The notes beneath the pieces are model-generated. The model was not told the origin of the DNA. It saw only the letters and a list, made by a program, of their open reading frames with translations, and did no database searches. Position numbers and translations under genes: made by a program. A DNA stretch of 64,000 nt from a virus, in the IMG/VR virus record IMGVR_UViG_3300027782_000034, positions 62,001 through 126,000 of that record, one strand, 5' to 3'. This document shows positions 57,509 to 64,000 of this stretch, piece after piece. Position 1 is the stretch's first letter; the number at the start of each line of letters is the position of its first letter.

Positions 57509-59353
57509 TTAACGAGGACGCTTTTTCTTAACAGGAGAAGGAGCGGGTGCCACTTCTTTTGCTGGAATAGGCGCAATTCGTTTACGGCTTCGAGCCAGCC
57601 CTTTTGCTTTGGCCAAGCTGTTGTTCAGCTGGTCGTTTAGCGTTTCGCTGGCTTCTTCGTCTTCATCGAAGTCTTTGGACTTGCTGTTTTCTTCGTCTTC
57701 GTCAACGAAGTCGTCATCGTCTTCGCTGTCTTCGTCGTCTTCTTTGGGGTCAGCTTCTTCGCTGTCGTCGTCTTCTTCAAGCTCGTCTTCGTCGAACTCT
57801 TCGTCACCGAAGTCTTCGTCTTTGGACTTACTTTTGCTGACTTTCGCATTCCCGATAGATCCTGTTGCAAACTCATCATCAGACTCCTCGTCATCCAACT
57901 TATCCTCGTCGAGTTCTTCGTCAAACTCATCTACGAGTTCTGCAGCGGATTTTTTGCCACTGGATGGTTTAGCAAGGTTAGGGCTGTTGGTAACGCCCGC
58001 CTTAGCTGCAACCACCTTTGGTTTTGCCAAAGGATTAACCTTTGGATAAACCGGCAAATCTTCCTCACTATCCTCCTCGACCATATTAGCAACCCCCGAG
58101 GTCACCACACGGTTGTTTAGAATGCCAGCCACCGCATCAAAGTTTAGATACTCTGGGTGGCTCATCCAACCAAACTCGAGAAGTTTTGGTACTTGTCGAA
58201 ATGCTTTCGCAATCAACACGCACCTTTCTTCAATCGTTGGCTCATGCAGTAGGTAAGAATCAGCAGGGTCACCTGCATTTTCTTTCCACAAGAACACATT
58301 CTTACTAAGAATGTGATCAACTTGGGCACTACTCAAGTCTGGAGTCAAAACTCCCGTTGGACCTGAATATTTAGTGCTAACAGCTGCTTCGTATTCCACA
58401 GCCATCTTGCTGGTTGCACCACCTGCAAATGTACTGTGCTTGTCAACTACTTCCTTGGTTGGGTTGTAGATTGTAAAGAACAATCCACCTTTAACAGTTC
58501 CTGTTTTGGCATCAAAGATACCAGTAGGATCGCCGTATTTAAAGGGAAGACTAGGGTTTGCTTGTTCATCCCCTACCCACTCTTGCTTTTCAATGCAACA
58601 AAGCTTAAGCAGATTTCTGCCAGCAGATACAGACATAGGGATAACAACTAAAGGATCGTTCTCACCTTCACCTAGTGGGATACCATTGCGTGGTATGTCT
58701 TTCGACACATCCTTGCCTTGCTGTTTGTATGAGATATGCTCACGCAGCAAATCAAGCGAATCCCCATTTTCGTACACAGAAGCAATGACGAAATACTTCT
58801 GAGTGAAAGCCCCAAGAGCGGGCATTTTTGCACTCATCAAGCCATTCCATTTTGCGTCATAAACACCACCATATCCGAAGTCTTTACCTTCAAATGCCTT
58901 TTTAACTGTCATATAAAGCTTTACATAAGGCTCGTTCCAGAAGGTTACACCTTCGTAAACAGAGCTTTTGTTGCGTGCAATAATATAACTGCATTGCTGA
59001 AACTCCCCATTGCCACCGAAGTGTGGAGTGTCCCTTTTAATGCCCGCATACTGGATTGTGTACGCAGGTTCCGAAACCGACATGCCACCAAGCCCAGCCA
59101 TATCAATGGCAGATAGCCTACCATTGAGCAGCTTGTTACTTGGATCTTCTGGATCCAACATAGGCCATACTCGCAATACTGTTTTGCCACCAGTGTAGCA
59201 GCGCAAATTCTCAAGTCTTACACTAGAGAGACTTGGGTTGATGCACACATTACCCATCGGGACTCCCCTACGAGTTGTGTCTTCCTTGGCAGGATCCATC
59301 TGCCTATTTAAGGAAGCTAAGGTGCGAGGAACTAACGATCTTTGCTTACGCAT
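57509..59353 (-). CDS. Acidic-tailed protein, candidate single-stranded DNA-binding protein
   Basis: Not assigned to a family. Seen: 614 residues. Residues 30-440 are soluble, beta-rich looking (CSYIIARNKSSVYEGVTFWN). Residues about 475-575 are extremely acidic (DEEFDEDELEEDDDSEEAD), followed by a strongly basic end (RSRKRIAP, VKKKRPR). Known: phage SSBs such as gp32 and gp2.5 have an acidic C-terminal tail, although this one is much longer and has a basic end. Inferred: an SSB-like or recombination-mediator role, from its position between recA-like, tmk and polA. The ATG overlaps the tmk stop. Confidence 0.55.
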   Translation of the reverse strand: MRKQRSLVPRTLASLNRQMDPAKEDTTRRGVPMGNVCINPSLSSVRLENLRCYTGGKTVLRVWPMLDPEDPSNKLLNGRLSAIDMAGLGGMSVSEPAYTIQYAGIKRDTPHFGGNGEFQQCSYIIARNKSSVYEGVTFWNEPYVKLYMTVKKAFEGKDFGYGGVYDAKWNGLMSAKMPALGAFTQKYFVIASVYENGDSLDLLREHISYKQQGKDVSKDIPRNGIPLGEGENDPLVVIPMSVSAGRNLLKLCCIEKQEWVGDEQANPSLPFKYGDPTGIFDAKTGTVKGGLFFTIYNPTKEVVDKHSTFAGGATSKMAVEYEAAVSTKYSGPTGVLTPDLSSAQVDHILSKNVFLWKENAGDPADSYLLHEPTIEERCVLIAKAFRQVPKLLEFGWMSHPEYLNFDAVAGILNNRVVTSGVANMVEEDSEEDLPVYPKVNPLAKPKVVAAKAGVTNSPNLAKPSSGKKSAAELVDEFDEELDEDKLDDEESDDEFATGSIGNAKVSKSKSKDEDFGDEEFDEDELEEDDDSEEADPKEDDEDSEDDDDFVDEDEENSKSKDFDEDEEASETLNDQLNNSLAKAKGLARSRKRIAPIPAKEVAPAPSPVKKKRPR

Positions 59354-60029
59354 GATTAAAACCTTTCAAAAGTGAAACAACACGGGTGTGTATCTCATTG
59401 CCAATTACCGCAATTGACAAAAGTTGAGAAACACCCATACAGTCAACTACTTCAAACTTAGTCTTCGGATGATAATCCATTAAATCCGATGTGTAGAAAG
59501 ATCTAACTTTCTCTAGATACACTTCATCTTCTTCGTGAAGATCTTTCGGTTTAGCAGTGTACCCACGGACATTTTTTTGTGCAATGTTTTTTATTGCAAA
59601 AGATGTGGGAACATCCAAAAAAAACATTATGTCTGGAACTGGCATCTGCCATAAGCCATATTCCAATTTAACAAAATGCTTGATTAATTCATCTCGTTCT
59701 CCTTCCTCCGTCTTCATTGCGGAATAACACAATGCTGAAGGTATGTAACGATCTGCAATAACCACATCGTTATTTTTAATTAACGATTCTAGGTATGATT
59801 TGGACTCGTAGCGGTCAATGGAAAATAAAGTGCTGTGTAGGTAAGGATGTGTGTTTTTTCCAAAATCACCATTCAGATACCGACCAACTAACTTTCCATA
59901 AAGAGTATCTGTGTACCTAGGAAAACTAATCGTTGCAACAGTCAAACCTGCTTCCTGCAGGCTTGACTGCAATACCTTGGTTACAGATCCTTTGCCCGAT
60001 CCATCAATACCTTCAATTACTACAAACAT
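59346..60029 (-). CDS. tmk: Thymidylate kinase
   Basis: Phosphorylates dTMP to dTDP. Seen: 227 residues. P-loop FVVIEGIDGSGKGSV (residues 2-16), ISFPRYTDTLYGKLVGRYLN, the DRY-type VVIADRYIPSALCYS (near residue 88) and FFLDVPTSFAIKNI. Known: these are thymidylate-kinase motifs; the P-loop arginine is replaced by a KGS form. Inferred: provides dTTP for replication with nrdJ. AAGGAG before the ATG. Confidence 0.9.
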   Translation of the reverse strand: MFVVIEGIDGSGKGSVTKVLQSSLQEAGLTVATISFPRYTDTLYGKLVGRYLNGDFGKNTHPYLHSTLFSIDRYESKSYLESLIKNNDVVIADRYIPSALCYSAMKTEEGERDELIKHFVKLEYGLWQMPVPDIMFFLDVPTSFAIKNIAQKNVRGYTAKPKDLHEEDEVYLEKVRSFYTSDLMDYHPKTKFEVVDCMGVSQLLSIAVIGNEIHTRVVSLLKGFNHA

Positions 60030-60045
60030 TACAGTACTCCTTTAT

Positions 60046-63000
60046 TTAATCAGGTTTACTGTAATTGACAACACAGCTTTCAACTCCACCGACTCCAACC
60101 GGCAATCCAAGTTCTCGAGCTTCTGCTGCTGTTAAAAGTTCACCCCAATGCTTTACCACTTCCATTTCAATCCCTAAGTAATATGGGCCGGTTCCAGTTG
60201 GTAACCCATCTAAGCTAGAAGGATAGATTGGAACTGCGTCTCGCATGAAAGTAGGCAAAACATATTCGCAAACATGTTTTACATGTTCGTAAGGAACCTC
60301 AAGCAGCACTGCATCGTGGATTTGGAGCAATACTTTAAACAAGTCTTTACCCTGCTTTAACTGCTTTTCCTTGTAATCGTGGATATAAGCCAAAGCACGG
60401 CTAACCGCTGAAGCAATCATAGATTGAATTGGGTAGTTCATAGCTTGCCTTTCAAACTCACCTTCTAGACCTCTGTCAGAGTGAGCTTCGGGAAACCTAC
60501 GAAACCTACCATAGCAATTACACAAGTAACGCCCAGCTACTGTCTCGCCGGTCTTTGGATCTATGTAACTTCCAGTTGCTCGATCTTTGCATTCTTTAAA
60601 GAATGGATTTAACCTTGGATACATTTGGAAAATTGCATCGATGACCGCCTGTGCTTCATCTACTTCAATTTCAATACCTTGCTCTTTTGCTGCTATCGCA
60701 ATTGCTTTAGGGCCTCGACCATATGCAATGCCGAAAATTACAGACTTGGCTACGATCCTAATGTGCTTTTTACCTATAGCAGCTAAACCACTTTTAGTAG
60801 GTGGGCAATCTAACTTAAATGCAAAGCAAGCCACTTGGCTGTGTATGTCATAATAATCTGGATGATTCTCAGGCAGTTGATTTCGCAACGCATGTTTAAT
60901 CATATTTTCGTCACCAGACATAACTGCCATTCCGAATAACTCTGCACCAACATAATCTGCCTCTACCATCACATGGCCAGGCGAAGCTTTTAGCACACTA
61001 CGCAAAGTGTATTTGTAATCTTCCTCCCCAAGTAGCCGTTTGTAGTCTGGGTCTCGCTGCTTACTAATGTTTTGTAAGTTAGGGCGAGCACTAGACCACC
61101 TTCCAGTCTCCTTGGTTTGATAGACATGAGTACGCACTTTGCCATCATCGCAGCACAAAGAAGCAAGTCCATCGTTGTACTCTAAGTTACCATCGTCATC
61201 GTACATTGATTCTTCGGTAGCCTCGTCACAAGTAGGAGGATGCAAAACTGTTTTCAAGACTTGATCTAAGAATCGGTAATCACGCAGTTGATTTATTAAC
61301 TTTGCTTTACCTTCATTAGAAGTTGCTTGAGCCAACAATGATAAAATCATTTTGTTAGTAGATGGAGCGTGCTCCGCCGACCTACCTAACTTTTTAACTT
61401 CAGACCAAGGCTTAGGCGGTTTACCTGTGTCAAACAATGGCTCTAAGTTTAAGCTAACTGCACCCGCTGGCCTTAACCTTATTACATCTCCAGTTTTACT
61501 GTCTTTCTTACCATTAAGAGCATGACCATAAAGAAATTCTCGCACATGTTGCGTAGACCTAATATTAAACTCGGGCCATTTGATTTCTGTGCGTAGCTTT
61601 ACTTCAAGTGTATTCTTTGCATGCATGAATCGTTTAGTTAGAAAATCAATACGATCCTTGTCTACAGTAATTCCAGTCCGGTGTATCTCTAACACCGCAG
61701 GGGTTGCAATCTGAGATTCCCAAAATGCTTCTCGACAGTTATTACCTTCGTAATCTTCATCAAGTAACACTGACAACTTGTAGAACAACCGCAAAGTAAC
61801 ATCAGCATCGTACATACCATAAGGCAGCAAAATATCGTCAGGGCACTCTCCATAACCTTCTAGATCTGCATTAGTGATACCTTGAGATTTGCAGTAAGCT
61901 GTCTTCCAATGTTGCAGTTCTCGGTCATACCTTGGAGCCGAAGTATACCGCATCGCCAAAGTTTCTAACTTATAACTAGCGGTTTCTTCAATAGCATGTG
62001 CCATCAACCCTGTGTCTGCCCCACCTTCAAAATTAGTGCGATACCATGCGGGTACGATTGCTTCTTCAGTAAACCCTTCTTTCTTGTAAAGTTTAAACAA
62101 TCTCTTATCCGCATTTTCTGGCTTCATTTCATAATCAAACAACTGGCATGAGAAACAAGCTTGGATGTTGATTCCGTAATCTAACAACCATTCTAAATCT
62201 GCATTGAAGAAATGCCCGATAACTCGTTTACGCCTAAACTTAATTTCTTTGACCTCTTCAGCATCTTTGTATTTAAAGACACCGCCAAGAAAGAACATGT
62301 TTAAAAGCTTTAGAGTTTTGTCGGGTAACTGTCTTGCTCTACTAGTAGCAAAACCGGGAGTCATCTCACCCCCAGCCTCATGAAACTTGATACCAAGTGC
62401 TTTCTTCTCATACCACGAGATTTGCATAGTTCGCATGTAAGCATTCTTGTTGATAGGATGTTTTCCATGCCATTCTGCATCTACTGCAATAATGCTGTCT
62501 CTCTTGTTCTCGTCTTTCTCAATGCTAATAAGTTGCTGCAGCAGATCCCAATGGTTATCCACCACCTTATGATCTATTACTTCTGAAGCTCCAATCGTTA
62601 CTCCCTTGGTTAAAGCAATGAAACGAGATATTCCGTTTTCTAGTTGTCTGCCCGCAGATTGATCTCGAAGTACTTGCCTAGGATGTACCACTGTCATAAC
62701 CTGTGCTTCTTTCCAATGCTGCTCTTGATCTCTAGATGTAAACGCAACATTGTAGCGTAGTTTTTCTACTCTACCTTCCATCTCACCTACGCCAGCAGTA
62801 CCGCCAAGCAAAGCTTTACTAACATCCGCACCCAAGCAAAGAATGTACTTAGGTTGCACAATCTTTATCTCTTGGTAAAGCAGATGCATGCAGTCTTTGA
62901 TCCAAACCGCTTTTAATGTGGTTTTGTAATCTGGCGGTTTAAACTTAACTAAATTTGTTACATAAAATTTACTTAAATTAGATGCCTTTAAATTACGAAA

Positions 63001-63519
63001 GGTATTAATCAATAGAGTTCCATCTGCTCCTGCCATGCATCTACCTAGATTAACTTCTTCCGCCCAAGGATTGCGTCCAATGATCATCACATCTGCAGGA
63101 ACTGGACCGCTAGGCGTGACCGAGCCTAACAAGTGACCGAGAACAAACTCTGCTTCTTTAAACTGGTGCGGGCCTACTTCTACATCTAAAGTAAAAGGAG
63201 AAACTCGTAAAGAACACAGGATTAAATTCATCAGTTCATTACTGTACTCTAATCGCTTTGCTTTAGTTTTTTCTCCATCGGCATTGGTTATCGTTTCCTC
63301 AACTAACTTAGACTCGATATCTCCTAAGCCTAACACATGTCTAAGAAACGCAGAGTTAGCAGGCAAGATAGGCAAGCCGGGAGCTGCTAAAGGAAAGATG
63401 CCTCCGCCATTCTGTACTTCATGTAATCGTTTTTTATAAACCATTTCAATTGCTGCAGAGGAAGTTTTAATTGCTGGAGCAATCCCACCTCCTCCCGCCA
63501 TCTTTATCTTTCGTGCCAT
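60046..63519 (-). CDS. polA: Uracil-DNA glycosylase-family / DNA polymerase A fusion
   Basis: Main replicative polymerase candidate. Seen: 1157 residues from 63519 (MARKIKMAGG), six bases after GAGG. Residues 130-310: ADVMIIGRNPWAEE, FYVTNLVKFKPP, YILCLGADVSKALLG and VVHPRQVLRD, the uracil-DNA-glycosylase superfamily layout. Then exonuclease motifs VDAEWHG (near 346), HFFNADLEW and YDADVTL. Polymerase motifs A (ADYVGAELFGM, near 852), B (AKSVIFGIAYG, near 921) and C (IHDAVLLEV, near 1062). Known: PolA motif C is usually HDE; here the glutamate is Ala. Inferred: fusion of glycosylase-like and polymerase. Confidence 0.9.
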   Translation of the reverse strand: MARKIKMAGGGGIAPAIKTSSAAIEMVYKKRLHEVQNGGGIFPLAAPGLPILPANSAFLRHVLGLGDIESKLVEETITNADGEKTKAKRLEYSNELMNLILCSLRVSPFTLDVEVGPHQFKEAEFVLGHLLGSVTPSGPVPADVMIIGRNPWAEEVNLGRCMAGADGTLLINTFRNLKASNLSKFYVTNLVKFKPPDYKTTLKAVWIKDCMHLLYQEIKIVQPKYILCLGADVSKALLGGTAGVGEMEGRVEKLRYNVAFTSRDQEQHWKEAQVMTVVHPRQVLRDQSAGRQLENGISRFIALTKGVTIGASEVIDHKVVDNHWDLLQQLISIEKDENKRDSIIAVDAEWHGKHPINKNAYMRTMQISWYEKKALGIKFHEAGGEMTPGFATSRARQLPDKTLKLLNMFFLGGVFKYKDAEEVKEIKFRRKRVIGHFFNADLEWLLDYGINIQACFSCQLFDYEMKPENADKRLFKLYKKEGFTEEAIVPAWYRTNFEGGADTGLMAHAIEETASYKLETLAMRYTSAPRYDRELQHWKTAYCKSQGITNADLEGYGECPDDILLPYGMYDADVTLRLFYKLSVLLDEDYEGNNCREAFWESQIATPAVLEIHRTGITVDKDRIDFLTKRFMHAKNTLEVKLRTEIKWPEFNIRSTQHVREFLYGHALNGKKDSKTGDVIRLRPAGAVSLNLEPLFDTGKPPKPWSEVKKLGRSAEHAPSTNKMILSLLAQATSNEGKAKLINQLRDYRFLDQVLKTVLHPPTCDEATEESMYDDDGNLEYNDGLASLCCDDGKVRTHVYQTKETGRWSSARPNLQNISKQRDPDYKRLLGEEDYKYTLRSVLKASPGHVMVEADYVGAELFGMAVMSGDENMIKHALRNQLPENHPDYYDIHSQVACFAFKLDCPPTKSGLAAIGKKHIRIVAKSVIFGIAYGRGPKAIAIAAKEQGIEIEVDEAQAVIDAIFQMYPRLNPFFKECKDRATGSYIDPKTGETVAGRYLCNCYGRFRRFPEAHSDRGLEGEFERQAMNYPIQSMIASAVSRALAYIHDYKEKQLKQGKDLFKVLLQIHDAVLLEVPYEHVKHVCEYVLPTFMRDAVPIYPSSLDGLPTGTGPYYLGIEMEVVKHWGELLTAAEARELGLPVGVGGVESCVVNYSKPD

Positions 63520-63521
63520 GT

Positions 63522-64000
63522 CTACCTCTTCTTCCAAGAAATAATTACACCTTTGTCACTAGCTTGCTTCGTAATGTATTCACGAAGCATTGTGCGGTCC
63601 AAGGAACCAGGATCGGTTCCCTCTGGAAGTTGCACGCTGCAAAATCCGGATTTTAAACGAGCATTTAAATCAGCCTCTATCACGTTGACCTTTGATTCAA
63701 GCTTGTCTTTGACATCTGGGTCAAACAGCAACACTCCAGAGTAATCTTTGAAATGCTGCCTAAACAGAGTTTGTTGCTCATTAGTTAAAGTCGCTCCAAG
63801 CGTACACACAGCTTGAGGCCCTACCCGCCATACATCTGTTACTCCTTCAACAATGATACCCACCTCATATTGGGAAGCATTCCCAAGGTTGTAGAGGATA
63901 TTACGCCTAGGAGTTCCAGGTGCTGTGTAATACTTAGGCAAGCTAGATTTCTTCCAATCAGTCTCGAAAGCAGCTCTAGCTTGCCACCCCACCATCTGCT
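63522..64000 (-). CDS. TOPRIM primase (DnaG-like), partial
   Basis: Cut by the right edge. Seen: VGIIVEGVTDVWRVGPQAVC, then TLGATLTNEQQTLFRQHF and VLLFDPDVKDKLESKVN: the TOPRIM EGxxD and DPD motifs of DnaG-type primases and of twinkle-like primase-helicases. Upstream MVGWQARAAFE fits the preceding primase core, so the gene extends beyond the window. Known: TOPRIM primases start lagging-strand synthesis. The stop is two bases from the polymerase ATG, so the two are coupled. Palindrome copy 11 lies inside. Confidence 0.85.
   Translation of the reverse strand, partial: QMVGWQARAAFETDWKKSSLPKYYTAPGTPRRNILYNLGNASQYEVGIIVEGVTDVWRVGPQAVCTLGATLTNEQQTLFRQHFKDYSGVLLFDPDVKDKLESKVNVIEADLNARLKSGFCSVQLPEGTDPGSLDRTMLREYITKQASDKGVIISWKKR
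63639..63656. repeat. Dispersed palindrome copy 11
   Basis: GCAAAATCCGGATTTTAA, inside the primase gene where the minus strand encodes RLKSGFC. Confidence 0.72.

Noticed and set aside
57609-58049. Serine-rich 146-aa ORF on the plus strand
   Set aside because: It is the shadow of the acidic Asp/Glu repeat of the 57509 gene; GAA/GAT codons read back as Ser/Ser-like codons. No ribosome binding site.
1-64000. CRISPR array, prophage attachment site, insertion sequence or rRNA
   Set aside because: No array of direct repeats with unique spacers, no transposase gene, no long terminal inverted repeats and no rRNA-like sequence were seen. Major capsid, terminase and nucleus-shell proteins were also looked for and not recognised.

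Overview
The window reads as part of the genome of a very large tailed double-stranded DNA phage. Genes are packed tightly, almost all on the minus strand, with frequent 1-30 base overlaps (ATGA, GTGA and TAATG couplings) and AAGGAG-type ribosome binding sites. It carries a portal protein, many glycine/alanine-rich virion-like proteins, a replication and recombination block (TOPRIM primase, uracil-DNA-glycosylase/PolA fusion, thymidylate kinase, acidic-tailed candidate DNA-binding protein, RecA-like ATPase) and the N-terminus of an RNA polymerase beta subunit. No rRNA, tRNA, CRISPR array or insertion sequence was found. The host cannot be told from the sequence; a class II (B12-dependent) ribonucleotide reductase, a CsrA and a c-type cytochrome point to a bacterial host but do not name it.

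Layout in plus-strand coordinates (minus genes are transcribed right to left). 64000-54466: replication and recombination. 54389-46269: a GT-A-like glycosyltransferase, a zinc-cysteine protein, a DnaQ-like exonuclease, a resolvase-like nuclease and unrecognised proteins leading to the portal. 46235-39520: portal, three glycosyltransferases, a possible P-loop protein and an FtsZ/tubulin-family GTPase with a small partner gene. 39436-30211: two tandem methyltransferases, an acyl carrier protein, a secreted cytochrome-c-like protein, PhoH, a Nudix fusion, a glycosyltransferase, a methyltransferase, an HNH endonuclease and a UDP-sugar dehydrogenase. 30136-16659: long glycine-rich putative virion proteins interleaved with a SNF2-like helicase, a PhyH-like oxygenase, glycosyltransferase and phosphoribosyltransferase-like proteins and a sulfotransferase. 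16604-6609: more sulfotransferases, a glycosyltransferase, a phosphoesterase, HNH and SprT-like proteins, csrA, a SET protein and a PRTase-HAD fusion. 6567-1: nrdJ, small structural-like proteins and rpoB-like.

How the parts may work together: nrdJ, tmk, PolA, primase and RecA make and copy DNA. The glycosyltransferases, four sulfotransferase-like proteins, the UDP-sugar dehydrogenase, ACP and PhyH-like protein look like a toolkit for sulfated or otherwise decorated glycans on host or virion. CsrA, the only gene on the plus strand, has its own promoter, and a neighbouring membrane-protein gene has a near-consensus CsrA hairpin over its ribosome binding site.

The most striking unexplained signal is a dispersed 18-bp palindrome (consensus TTAAAATCYRGATTTTAA). 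It occurs about a dozen times, either 8-17 bp upstream of gene starts or inside coding regions in more than one reading frame. Other points of interest are the tubulin-like GTPase, the cytochrome, the recurring EK-x-A peptide motif in virion-like proteins, and a structured leader that pairs a ribosome binding site.
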